Positions 45,054 through 53,705 of a stretch of DNA of 64,000 nt are shown here, piece by piece. Position 1 is the stretch's first letter. Each line of letters opens with the position of its first letter. A model generated the notes under the pieces. It was given only the letters and a program-made list of their open reading frames with translations, was not told where the DNA came from and made no database searches. A program made the position numbers and the translations under genes. The DNA is from Pontibacter beigongshangensis (GTDB taxonomy: Bacteria > Bacteroidota > Bacteroidia > Cytophagales > Hymenobacteraceae). The DNA is taken from contig NZ_VFSD01000006.1 in the NCBI RefSeq assembly GCF_014332515.1, positions 1-64,000 of the forward strand, written 5' to 3'.

Positions 45054-48000
45054 CTAGCTGCACCCCAGGCTGTTGCCGCAGTTCAGGCACTTGTAGCAGG
45101 TGCCGGAGCGGATGGTAATGTGGCCGCAAACGTTGCAGGCCGGCGCATCGCCCATCATACTGGCCAGTACCTGCTGGGTTTGCTCCATTAACACGGTGCG
45201 GCTCTGGCTTGCCACTTTATAGGCCTTTCCGTTGGTGGCTGGCGCAGGCTTGGCTTCGGCTGGTGGGGCAGCAGGTGCTTCGGGCTCGGTTACAGGTTCT
45301 TCCCGCTGCACGTGCACCAGGTCGGTGCGGTTCAGGTATTCGTAGCCCAGCAACTTGAACAGGTAATCCAGCACCGAGGTAGCCGATTTTATGTTCGGGT
45401 GCTCCACGCGGCCGGCCGGCTCAAAACGGGTAAAGGTAAAGCGGTTCACGAACTCCTCCAGCGGCACGCCATACTGCAACCCAAGCGAAACGGCAATAGC
45501 AAAGCAGTTCAGGATAGACCGGAACGAGGCGCCTTCCTTGTACATGTCGATAAAAACTTCCCCAACCGTTCCGTCCGGGTACTCGCCTGTTCTAATGTAA
45601 ACGGTGTGGCCGTCGATCTTCGCCTTCTGGGTAAACCCGTTGCGCTTGTCCGGCAACTTGCGGCGCTCAACCATACGCGCCAACTGCTGACGAAATACGT
45701 CGTTGGCCGATTCTGCGAGGATGGTTTTGGCGGCCTGCAATACTTGTTCCGAATTAAACTTAACGTCTGCTGCTTTCTCTGTTACTGCCTCTTTTTCTGC
45801 CACTTCGTCTTCTTTGTCAGACTGGCTGCTTTTGGAGGAGAGCGGCTGGGAGAGTTTGCTGCCGTCGCGGTAAAGCGAGCAGGCCTTCAGCCCCAGTTCC
45901 CACGACAGTTCATAGCAATGCGCTACTTCTTCCACGGTGGCCTCGTTGGGCAGGTTTATGGTTTTGGAGATGGCTCCAGAGATAAAAGGCTGCACAGCGG
46001 CCATCATGTGGATGTGCCCGGAAGCTTTGATAAAACGCACACCTTTGCTGCCGCAGCGGTTGGCGCAGTCGAACACCGGGTAATGCTCCTCTTTCAGGTA
46101 AGGGGCGCCCTCCACGGTCATGGTGCCGCAGATGTAGTCGTTGGCTTCTTCGATCTGTTTGTGGCTGAAACCGAGCGCCTGCAGCAAACTGAAATCCGGG
46201 CGCTGGTACTGAGCAGCCGAAAAGCCAAGGCGTTGCAGGCAAGCCTCGCCCAGTGTATAGGCACTGAATAGGTTGCTTACATCGTAGGCGGTAGGCAATG
46301 CGGCCTCTAGTTTTTCCAGTTCATCGGGCAGCAGGCCCAGGCTCTGCAAGCTTTTCTGGTTAAGGTGTGGGGCATCTGTAAAGGTGAGGTGCCCTTTGGC
46401 ATAGTTCACGATGGCCTGCACCTGCTCCTGGCTATAGCCCAGCTTCTGCAGCGCCGCCGGAATAGACTGGTTAATGATCTTGAAATAGCCTCCTCCAGAC
46501 AGCTTCTTGTATTTCACGAGGGCGTAATCTGGTTCCACACCGGTGGTGTCGCAATCCATGAGCAGACCGATGGTGCCGGTTGGGGCGATAACAGTGGCCT
46601 GGGCATTGCGGTAGCCATGCTGCTCGCCCTGTGCCAGCGCCTCATCCCAGGCGCGTTGTGCGGCCTGCAGCAGGTAGCCGGGGCAAAGGTCCTGGTCCAG
46701 CCCCTGCGGTTTTATGCTAAGCGCTTCGTATTTGTCCCGCTGGTTATAAGTGGCATAGCGGTGGTTGCGGATCACGCGCAACATGGCCTGGCGGTTTGGC
46801 TTGTACTTGGCAAAAGCTCCCATGGCAGCGGCCAGTTCTGCGGATGTTCTGTAGGCTGTTCCGGTCATGAGCGAGGTAATGCCGGCGGCCATGGCACGTG
46901 CCTGGGCACTGTCGTAGGGCAGCCCCTGTATCATGAGCAGGGCACCGAGGTTGGCATAGCCCAGCCCGATGGTGCGGTAGTCGTACGAGCGTTGCGCCAC
47001 TGCCTCCGACGGAAATTGCGCCATCAGCACCGAAATCTCCAGCACCACGGTCCAGAGGCGGCAGGCGTGCTCAAAGGCGGCCACATCGAACTCCTGTTTC
47101 TCCTGGTCGAAGAACCTGAACAGGTTGAGCGAGGCCAGGTTGCAGGCGGTATCGTCGAGGAACATGTACTCGGAGCAGGGGTTGGAGCCGTTTATTTTTC
47201 CTTCTGCCGGCGAGGTGTGCCAGTCGTTGATCGTGGTGTCGAACTGCACGCCTGGGTCTGCACAGGCCCAGGCGGCATCGGCTACCTGCTGCCACAGCTT
47301 TCGGGCGGGCACCGACCGAAGCACGCTTCCGTCTGTGCGGGCTTTCAGGTTCCAGTTGCCATTGGCATGCAGGGCCTCAAAAAAAGTGTTGGGCACCCGC
47401 ACCGAGTTGTTGGAGTTCTGGCCCGATACTGTTTGGTAGGCTTCTCCCTCGTAATCGGAGGCGTAGCCGGCGGCAATCAGCGCAGCTACTTTTTTCTCCT
47501 CGTCTTTTTTCCAGTTAATGAATTCTTCGATCTCCGGATGGTCCAGGTCGAGGCTCACCATTTTGGCAGCGCGGCGTGTGGTGCCCCCCGATTTGATGGC
47601 CCCGGCAGCCCGGTCGCTCACTTTCAGGAAAGACATGAGGCCGGAGGAGGAGCCACCGCCCGTGAGCGGCTCGTTTTTGCCCCGCACAGAGGAGAAGTTG
47701 GTGCCCACCCCGGAGCCATATTTAAAGATGCGGGCCTCCTGCACCAGCAGGTCCATCACGCCACCTTTGCCTGCCAGGTCGTCTTTTACGGACAGGATAA
47801 AGCAGGCATGCGGCTGCGGCCGCTCAAAAGCCGAGGTAGACTCTTTAAGTTCTTCGGTTTCGGGGTCTACATAAAAGTGGCCCTGCGCCTTGCCTGCAAT
47901 GCCATACGAGGCATGCAGGCCCGTGTTGAACCATTGGGGGGAGTTGGGGGCTGTGTACTGGCCCAGCAGCATGTACACCAGCTCGTCGTAAAATACCTGC

Positions 48001-48344
48001 CCGTCCTGCTCCGACCTGAAGTAGCCGTAGCGGCTGCCCCATTGCTGCCAGCAGTTTACCATGCGGTGCACCACCTGCTTTACCGATGTTTCTGCACCTG
48101 TGCTGCCGTCGGGTTGGGGCACACCGGCTCTGCGCAGGTACTTCTGGGCCAGAATATCGGTAGCTATCTGCGACCATTGCGCCGGCGCCTCCACATTGTT
48201 TATTTCTGCCACCACATCTCCTTCCGGGTTCCGGATGGTAGAGGAGCGCAGTTCATAGTCGAACATGTCGTAAGCACTGGTGCTTTGCCTGGTAAAGAGT
48301 CGGGAGAAGGTCAGGCCTTTGCCTCTCGTTTTATTTTCTTTCAT
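45054..48344 (-). CDS. nrdJ: adenosylcobalamin-dependent ribonucleotide reductase
   Basis: Class II enzyme making deoxynucleotides with or without oxygen. The 1096 residues hold the catalytic barrel with GSGVGTNFSSVRG, GGTTRRAAKMVSLDLDHPEI, NPCSEYMFLDDTACNLASLN and PTGTIGLLMDCDTTGVEPD, an Ala/Pro/Glu-rich linker (about 1015-1045) and a C-terminal zinc-ribbon tail with CNVCGH and CYKCLNCGNSLGC that shuttles reducing equivalents. Suits an organism living across oxic and anoxic conditions. No upstream regulatory box was found. Confidence 0.95.
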   Translation of the reverse strand: MKENKTRGKGLTFSRLFTRQSTSAYDMFDYELRSSTIRNPEGDVVAEINNVEAPAQWSQIATDILAQKYLRRAGVPQPDGSTGAETSVKQVVHRMVNCWQQWGSRYGYFRSEQDGQVFYDELVYMLLGQYTAPNSPQWFNTGLHASYGIAGKAQGHFYVDPETEELKESTSAFERPQPHACFILSVKDDLAGKGGVMDLLVQEARIFKYGSGVGTNFSSVRGKNEPLTGGGSSSGLMSFLKVSDRAAGAIKSGGTTRRAAKMVSLDLDHPEIEEFINWKKDEEKKVAALIAAGYASDYEGEAYQTVSGQNSNNSVRVPNTFFEALHANGNWNLKARTDGSVLRSVPARKLWQQVADAAWACADPGVQFDTTINDWHTSPAEGKINGSNPCSEYMFLDDTACNLASLNLFRFFDQEKQEFDVAAFEHACRLWTVVLEISVLMAQFPSEAVAQRSYDYRTIGLGYANLGALLMIQGLPYDSAQARAMAAGITSLMTGTAYRTSAELAAAMGAFAKYKPNRQAMLRVIRNHRYATYNQRDKYEALSIKPQGLDQDLCPGYLLQAAQRAWDEALAQGEQHGYRNAQATVIAPTGTIGLLMDCDTTGVEPDYALVKYKKLSGGGYFKIINQSIPAALQKLGYSQEQVQAIVNYAKGHLTFTDAPHLNQKSLQSLGLLPDELEKLEAALPTAYDVSNLFSAYTLGEACLQRLGFSAAQYQRPDFSLLQALGFSHKQIEEANDYICGTMTVEGAPYLKEEHYPVFDCANRCGSKGVRFIKASGHIHMMAAVQPFISGAISKTINLPNEATVEEVAHCYELSWELGLKACSLYRDGSKLSQPLSSKSSQSDKEDEVAEKEAVTEKAADVKFNSEQVLQAAKTILAESANDVFRQQLARMVERRKLPDKRNGFTQKAKIDGHTVYIRTGEYPDGTVGEVFIDMYKEGASFRSILNCFAIAVSLGLQYGVPLEEFVNRFTFTRFEPAGRVEHPNIKSATSVLDYLFKLLGYEYLNRTDLVHVQREEPVTEPEAPAAPPAEAKPAPATNGKAYKVASQSRTVLMEQTQQVLASMMGDAPACNVCGHITIRSGTCYKCLNCGNSLGCS

Positions 48345-48423
48345 AGATAAGCTTTAATGAAGTTCTTTTTCAATCAGGATAGCCCGGGTAGGGCGGAGGC
48401 CCAAGGCACCGGTGGCAGTTTTT

Positions 48424-48457
48424 GCTCCGGAGGGGCATTTTCATTCAAATAATTTGG
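48424..48457 (+). repeat. composite repeat, copy 16
   Basis: GCTCCGGAGGGGC then ATTTTCATTCAAATAATTTGG-like core (CAA variant), in the nrdJ-ric divergent region. Confidence 0.85.
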
Positions 48458-48655
48458 CTACTGCTTGTTCACTATTGTTTGTAGATTTTAAAAATCAGGA
48501 AGATGGAAGGGCAGTAAAGGAGCAGACGAGGCAGAGCATGATAGCCAGCCACTCCTACCGTCCATCTTCCGACTTTTACCTGCCAAACCTCCTGATGCCT
48601 ATAAAGGAGTCTAACATCTGCAAACTGGCATCTGGTAAGCTGCAAGGGCTGCAAT

Positions 48656-48690
48656 GCCTCCGGAGGGCCTTTTTCATTAGAATAATTGGG
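48656..48690 (+). repeat. composite repeat, copy 17
   Basis: GCCTCCGGAGGGC then CTTTTTCATTAGAATAATTG. Near-consensus. No gene is supported elsewhere in 48345-48801. Confidence 0.85.
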
Positions 48691-48801
48691 GAAAGAGCCG
48701 GCAGGAGCAGCAGGGTGGGCCTGGTCGGGCCCGCCCCTTCTCTTATTCACTCACTCACCAATAAGTGGTTCAAAACTGCTGTTTATTCCGGAATAAAATA
48801 A

Positions 48802-48866
48802 TGACGAAGATCATTTTAATAAAAGACCTAGATGTCTTTTATTTTCGATCCATCTTTTTACCTTTA
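48802..48866 (+). promoter_or_regulatory. ric operon promoter with CRP/FNR-type box
   Basis: Box TGACGAAGATCA at 48802-48813 and TACCTTTA at 48859-48866, one base off the -7 consensus, 51.5 bp from the box centre. Confidence 0.65.
48819..48842. promoter_or_regulatory. second palindrome (motif E), ric copy
   Basis: ATAAAAGA-N8-TCTTTTAT, the same arms and spacing as the nos copy, centred 28.5 bp upstream of the -7-like element and five bases after the box. Confidence 0.65.
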
Positions 48867-48906
48867 CATCATCAAATCAACTTAATCATCATTAAAAAAA
48901 TAAGAA

Positions 48907-49866
48907 ATGGCAACTACGCAAAATCTTGAAGTGCTGAATGTAACTATCATAGAGCCACGGTTTAAGCACCCTACTATTTTTGAGCGATTCGACAAACTGA
49001 AAGGTGGCGAAGCTTTTATTATTCACAACGACCACGACCCTAAACCTTTGTACTACCAGCTGATGGGCGAGCGTGGCAACATATTTAAGTGGGAATACCT
49101 GTTGCAGGGGCCGGAGATCTGGGAAGTGAAAATTTCGAAACTGACGCCGGTGGAAGGCGAAACAGTGGGTGAGCTTGTGGCAAAAGATTACCGCAAGGCC
49201 CAGGTGTTTAAAAAATTCGGCATCGACTTCTGCTGCGGCGGTAAAAAGTCTGTCGCCCAGGTGTGCGAGGAGAAAGGCATCAGCCAGGATGCCGTGGAGC
49301 AGGAGCTGCGCGCCACCGACGAGAAAGAAACCAAGCGTCAGGCAGAATACGAGAACTGGACTCCATCCTTCCTGGCCGATTATATTGTGAACATGCACCA
49401 CACCTATGTGCGCGAGACTATTCCGGCGCTGTATGAGTACACCACCAAAATTGCGCGGGTACATGGCGAGCGCCATCCGGAGCTGATCGAGATTGTGAAG
49501 CACTTTACCAATGTGGCCAACGAGCTGGAGTCGCATATGCCGAAAGAGGAGCGTGTGCTGTTCCCTTACATTAAGCAGCTGGACGAGGCCAAGCAGAAAG
49601 GTGTTAAAATAGCGCCTGCCGGTTTCGGTTCTATCCAAAACCCGATTAATATGATGGAAATGGAGCATGAGAATGCCGGAGGAGAGCTCGAGAAAATAAG
49701 AGAGCTGAGCAACAACTTTACCTTGCCGGCAGATGCCTGCGCTACCTACACCGTAGCCTTTAAAGCGCTGCAGGAGTTTGAAGACGACCTGTTCCGCCAC
49801 ATCCACCTGGAAAACAACGTGCTGTTCCCGAAAGCCCTGGAGCTGGAGAAAGAAGTTGTAGAGTAG
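48907..49866 (+). CDS. ric: RIC/ScdA-family di-iron Fe-S repair protein with DUF2249 domain
   Basis: Repairs Fe-S clusters damaged by NO or peroxide. The 319 residues have three parts: an N-terminal DUF2249 domain (about 8-78, IEPRFKHPTIFERFDKL), the ScdA N-terminal domain with the CC motif (KFGIDFCCGGKKS, about 85-140) and a hemerythrin-like di-iron domain (about 155-310) with ligands in VNMHHTYV, LESHMPKEERVLFP, MEMEHENAG and FRHIHLENNVLFP. The DUF2249 part is not present in the E. coli or S. aureus proteins. Promoter carries both regulatory palindromes. Confidence 0.92.
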   Translation: MATTQNLEVLNVTIIEPRFKHPTIFERFDKLKGGEAFIIHNDHDPKPLYYQLMGERGNIFKWEYLLQGPEIWEVKISKLTPVEGETVGELVAKDYRKAQVFKKFGIDFCCGGKKSVAQVCEEKGISQDAVEQELRATDEKETKRQAEYENWTPSFLADYIVNMHHTYVRETIPALYEYTTKIARVHGERHPELIEIVKHFTNVANELESHMPKEERVLFPYIKQLDEAKQKGVKIAPAGFGSIQNPINMMEMEHENAGGELEKIRELSNNFTLPADACATYTVAFKALQEFEDDLFRHIHLENNVLFPKALELEKEVVE

Positions 49867-50180
49867 ATTTTTGGATTTTGAATGAATGAGTAATTTTTTG
49901 AATGAGTGAATGAATTTGTGATTTGTAAATTTGAGAATTTGAAGATTTGAAAATGGCCCTAAATTATCTGCCCCATGGCTTTTATGCATCAGCAAGAGAC
50001 AACAGGCACAGTAGACCAGGGTTCTTGAAATTTTTTCGACTCATTCCGTCACTCATTCACCATTCAAAAAATGCTCATTCCTTTAAAGATGATGTAAAGC
50101 ACTTTTCTCGATGACTTTACTTCTAAGAACTCTGGCAGCATTTGCGGTACTTGTGTTAAGAAATAATTAAGCCAAATGCC
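49867..50180. other. low-complexity spacer
   Basis: About 310 bp with repeated GAATGAGTGAATG-like and ATTTGAAGATTTGAAA units and their complements (ACTCATTCAC near 50050). Similar simple sequence lies after ccoG. Shows no gene. TACTTGTG at 50148-50155 might be a weak -7 element for the hemerythrin gene. Confidence 0.4.
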
Positions 50181-50681
50181 ATGAAAAATATAGTTAAACC
50201 CCAGAAACGCGATAAAAATTTAGTGCCACTTTCCCGTGAGCATCACTTCGGACTTCTTTTCTGCTGGAAGATCCGGCAGGGGCTGAAACTCGGAGCCGAC
50301 CTGGAAGTTATGCGTGCCTACGTGCGCTTTTTCTGGGATAACATATTAAAGGCACACTGCGAGGAGGAAGAGTGGTTGCTGAAAAGACTGGTTCCGAAAA
50401 GAGATCTGGCAAGAGTGCGGCTGGAAGAGGAGCACAGGCTGTTGAAAGTGCTTGTGGACCTGGTAGCCGACGGCAGCCCGATGAACAAAGACCTCTTCCG
50501 GGTGCTGGAGCAGGACCTGGTAGATCATATCCGGTGGGAGGAGCGCGAACTGTTCCCTTACCTGCAGGCAGTGGTGCACTCCGATGACCTGGAACTTGCC
50601 TGCAAGCTGCTGGAACACAAACACAGACCAAGAATTGATGATTACACGCCAGAATTCTGGATAGATAAAAACAGGAAATAA
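50181..50681 (+). CDS. hemerythrin-like domain protein
   Basis: A 166-residue four-helix di-iron protein. Probable ligands: SREHHFGLLF near the start, LKAHCEEEEWLL, RLEEEHRLL and LVDHIRWEERELFP. Such small hemerythrins near RIC are thought to bind NO or O2 or to aid Fe-S repair. Five bases separate it from the next gene, so it heads a five-gene operon to 53107. Confidence 0.88.
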   Translation: MKNIVKPQKRDKNLVPLSREHHFGLLFCWKIRQGLKLGADLEVMRAYVRFFWDNILKAHCEEEEWLLKRLVPKRDLARVRLEEEHRLLKVLVDLVADGSPMNKDLFRVLEQDLVDHIRWEERELFPYLQAVVHSDDLELACKLLEHKHRPRIDDYTPEFWIDKNRK

Positions 50682-50686
50682 GCTAC

Positions 50687-51496
50687 ATGATTATTGCCCC
50701 CACCACCCGAATCTCGACACTGATAAAAGAGAACCCGGCTTCTATCGAAGCGATTGCCTCTATCAGCAGCCATTTTGAGAAACTTCGCAACCCCTTACTG
50801 CGGAAAGTGCTGGCCTCGCGCGTAACCATAGCCGATGCCGCCCGCATTGGGGGTTGCCGGGTGGAGCAGTTTTATGAGAAACTTCTTCCGCTGGGGTTTA
50901 CCGTGGCAGCCGGTGCAGTAGCAAGTGCCGTTTCTGAAAGCCAGCCTGTAGCCAAACCTGCCGTGCCGGTTCATATGCCTGCCCAGCCCCTGGTGGAGCT
51001 GGATGTGCGGGAAGATATTGCTTCGGGCAACGACCCGTTCCGAAAGATTATGAAGGCCATAGAAGAACTGGACCCAAAGCATACCCTGCTGATCATTAAC
51101 ACCTTTGAGCCAACGCCCCTGCTTTCTATTTTAAAAAAGAGAGGCTACAACCATTTTGTGCAGCAAAAAGAGGAAAAACTCGTTTATACCTATTTCTGGC
51201 TGCAGGGCGAGGTGGCAGAAGAGCCTGTTGTTGCAACCGGAACCGCCTCAGACTTTGAGTTTTTACTTAGCCGGTTTGGCGGTAACCTCCGGAAAATAGA
51301 TGTGCGCCACCTGGAGATGCCGCAGCCTATGGTTACTATTCTGACTGAACTGGAGCAACTGCCTGCCACCGAAGCCCTGTATGTAAAACACAGGCGGGTG
51401 CCGCAGTTCCTGTTGCCGAAACTGGCCGAGCGGGGCTTCCAGATAGCCATTAAAGAAATTAGCCCTGCCGAAACAGACTTACTTATTTACAGATAA
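50687..51496 (+). CDS. DUF1858-DUF2249-DUF2249 protein
   Basis: A 269-residue cytoplasmic protein. An N-terminal DUF1858-like helical domain (about 3-75, TTRISTLIKENPASIEAIA) is followed by two DUF2249 domains (about 100-165 and 195-268; LVELDVREDIASGNDPF, IRKIDVRHL). DUF2249 occurs repeatedly in NO-linked genes and is also fused to the RIC protein upstream. Molecular role unknown; perhaps a TusA-like carrier or partner of RIC. Confidence 0.8.
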   Translation: MIIAPTTRISTLIKENPASIEAIASISSHFEKLRNPLLRKVLASRVTIADAARIGGCRVEQFYEKLLPLGFTVAAGAVASAVSESQPVAKPAVPVHMPAQPLVELDVREDIASGNDPFRKIMKAIEELDPKHTLLIINTFEPTPLLSILKKRGYNHFVQQKEEKLVYTYFWLQGEVAEEPVVATGTASDFEFLLSRFGGNLRKIDVRHLEMPQPMVTILTELEQLPATEALYVKHRRVPQFLLPKLAERGFQIAIKEISPAETDLLIYR

Positions 51497-51504
51497 ACCA
51501 TGCC

Positions 51505-52812
51505 ATGAGCACAGCCACTACTTCTAACTCGCCGGGCAAATGGGTCGTGCTGCCGCACTATGCCTTTGCAGCCCTTGCTTTTGTGGCTTTAAGTATCCTG
51601 CTGCTTTTCTCTACAGATGCCTTTGGGGGACACTACTTTCATCCTAAGCTCTTAACACTAACCCATGTGGCGGTACTGGGCTGGGCTACTATGCTCATTT
51701 TCGGCGCTCTCTACCAGTTGTTGCCGGTGGTGCTGGAATGCAGGCTCTATAGCGAGCGGCTGGCAATAGCTAGCTTTGTTTTGCTGGCCACAGGCACCAT
51801 TTCCCTGAGCTACGCCTTCTGGACCTTTCAGGTAGGGTGGGTGATGCACCTGGCAGCCTGTGCGCTGTTTTTATCATTTCTGCTTTTCTCTATAAATGTA
51901 ACCCAAACAGCCCGCAAAGCTCCTGCATGGACCATCGATGCCGACTTTATCGTGACATCGTCTTTCTGGCTGCTGGCCACAGGGTCGGTTGGCCTGCTGA
52001 TGGCGCTCAACTTTACGATGGCCTTTCTGCCGGCAGACCATTTACATTACCTGCAGCTGCACGCCCACATTGGTATGGCTGGCTGGTTCCTGCTGCTGAT
52101 TATGGGGGTTGGTGCTAAACTGATTCCGATGTTCCTGCTGGCGCACCCTGAGAGCACCCGAAAACTGAGCCGGGCCTATTACCTGATCAATGCAGGCTTG
52201 GTGCTTTTTGTTTTTGACCATCTGTTCTTCCAAACCGGGCTTTTGTTTTTGTACGCCATATTGGTGGTGGCCGGTGTGGTGTTTTTCCTGCTTTACCTGC
52301 ACGATGCTTATAAAACAAGGCAACGGCAGGACCTGGACCTGGGCATGCAACAAACCTTTGTGGCACTTGTACTGCTACTGCTGCCACTGGTACTTCTTAT
52401 GATTGTCAGCAGCCGGGCGGCGCTGCCGCAGAACCTGCTGTCGATTATTTACCTGGTATATGGCATCTCTGTCTTCCTGGGGTTTGTGTCGGCCCTTATT
52501 CTTGGCCAAACATTTAAGACATTGCCCTTTATTGTGTGGATGCACGCATACGAGAACCATGTAGGGCGCTACAAAACCCCCTTGCCTAAAGACATGTACC
52601 GCCATGCCTGGTTACGCTGGCAAAACATCAGTTACCTCCTTGGCTATGTGCTGTTGGTGGCAGGCGTGCTGCTACAGGTGCAGGCGCTTATCCTGGCTGG
52701 CGCCATCGGCTTCCTGGTCACCTCGTTGCTTTACACGGCCAACGTGTACCTCATGCTGTTGCACAAAGTTAAAAATCTAAAACCCTTCAGTTATGGAAAC
52801 GCAAACGCCTGA
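51505..52812 (+). CDS. orphan heme-copper-oxidase-like membrane protein, second copy
   Basis: A 435-residue protein with about 12 membrane helices. TLTHVAVLGWATMLIFGALYQ (about 50-70) and LQLHAHIGMAGWFLLLIMG (about 180-198) contain His residues placed as in NnrS/CcoN-like proteins. No CcoO, CcoP or NorC partner follows. Genes of this kind recur with RIC, hemerythrin and DUF2249 in NO-response clusters, so a role in NO tolerance is likely. Its end overlaps the DUF59 gene by 20 bp. Confidence 0.78.
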   Translation: MSTATTSNSPGKWVVLPHYAFAALAFVALSILLLFSTDAFGGHYFHPKLLTLTHVAVLGWATMLIFGALYQLLPVVLECRLYSERLAIASFVLLATGTISLSYAFWTFQVGWVMHLAACALFLSFLLFSINVTQTARKAPAWTIDADFIVTSSFWLLATGSVGLLMALNFTMAFLPADHLHYLQLHAHIGMAGWFLLLIMGVGAKLIPMFLLAHPESTRKLSRAYYLINAGLVLFVFDHLFFQTGLLFLYAILVVAGVVFFLLYLHDAYKTRQRQDLDLGMQQTFVALVLLLLPLVLLMIVSSRAALPQNLLSIIYLVYGISVFLGFVSALILGQTFKTLPFIVWMHAYENHVGRYKTPLPKDMYRHAWLRWQNISYLLGYVLLVAGVLLQVQALILAGAIGFLVTSLLYTANVYLMLLHKVKNLKPFSYGNANA

Positions 52813-53107
52813 TCTTGGGCATGAGGTGTTCGAGACATTAAAATATATCATAGACCCGGAAATAGGGATAAACATTGTGGACCTGGGGCTTGTCTACAAA
52901 GTAAGCCTGGAAAACGGTGTTCTTTCGGTGGAACTGACCCTGACTACCCCCGGCTGCCCTATGAGCAACACCATCGTGACGGCTGTGGAGCAGATACTGC
53001 AGCAGCGCTTTCCGGCCATGCAGGTGCAGGTAGAACTGGTGTGGTCACCACCCTGGACTACCGATATGATTTCGGAGGAGGGTGAGCGGCAACTGAACGG
53101 AATGTAG
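52793..53107 (+). CDS. DUF59/MIP18-family Fe-S assembly protein (SufT/PaaD-like)
   Basis: A 104-residue protein with IIDPEIGINIVDLGLVY and LTTPGCPMSNTI, whose Cys is the conserved functional residue of the family. These proteins help Fe-S cluster maturation. As last gene of the operon that holds hemerythrin and DUF2249 genes it fits Fe-S repair after NO damage. Confidence 0.88.
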   Translation: METQTPDLGHEVFETLKYIIDPEIGINIVDLGLVYKVSLENGVLSVELTLTTPGCPMSNTIVTAVEQILQQRFPAMQVQVELVWSPPWTTDMISEEGERQLNGM

Positions 53108-53219
53108 TATTTTTGCAATTGTCTGTCTGGCCTGGTTTCCTCAGCGTAAGGAATAAATGGTATATGAACCGGAAAAGCCATCCTTAAATAAATAGTATTC
53201 ATTCTGAAGTTGCTGAAAT

Positions 53220-53675
53220 ATGTTATCAAAAACAGTAGAATATGCCTTGCGTGCCATTGTTTATGTAGCCCTGAACGACTCCAAAGGGCAGAAGGTAGGG
53301 ATAAAGGAAATTGCAAACGTATTGGAGCTGCCCCTGCACTTTATGGGCAAAATCCTGCAGGACCTCGTCCGGAAAGGAATAATTGCCTCAGTGAAAGGGC
53401 CGCACGGCGGGTTTTATATGCACAGGCCGGCCAGCGATGTGGGCATACTGGAAGTAGTAAAAACCATTGATGGCCTGGAGGCCTTCAAGAAGTGTGGTAT
53501 GGGCATGAAACAATGCTCTGACAGTCACCCTTGCCCACTGCACGACGATATTAAAATGTACCGTGAGAGGCTGTTGAAAGTATTTAAGTCAAAAACAATT
53601 CAGGACCTGGTAGATGGGGTGAACACAGGCAAGTATTTCATCACTAATTTACAGCAGGTAGCGCCGATCGCCTAA
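53220..53675 (+). CDS. Rrf2-family transcriptional regulator, NsrR-like
   Basis: A 151-residue DNA-binding protein. The N-terminal winged helix opens MLSKTVEYALRAIVYVA and has the recognition region LPLHFMGKILQDLVRKG; after the wing (GPHGGFYMHRP) come three cysteines, Cys92, Cys99 and Cys105 (KKCGMGMKQCSDSHPC), which probably bind an Fe-S cluster that senses NO or redox state. A TATTTTTG -7 element at 53108-53115 may start it. It lies between the NO-stress operon and nadAB and is a candidate for the protein that reads motif E; inference. Confidence 0.85.
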   Translation: MLSKTVEYALRAIVYVALNDSKGQKVGIKEIANVLELPLHFMGKILQDLVRKGIIASVKGPHGGFYMHRPASDVGILEVVKTIDGLEAFKKCGMGMKQCSDSHPCPLHDDIKMYRERLLKVFKSKTIQDLVDGVNTGKYFITNLQQVAPIA

Positions 53676-53705
53676 CTATTTATTAACATAATATTTCAAC
53701 TATTC

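Noticed and set aside
48412-48801. A 129-codon ORF upstream of ric
   Set aside because: It runs through two composite repeat copies and into the ric regulatory box, and has no recognisable domain.
50109-50126. GTAAAG...CTTTAC inverted repeat and TGAC half-site upstream of the hemerythrin gene
   Set aside because: The second half-site is missing and spacing to the weak TACTTGTG element is off by one base; not strong enough.
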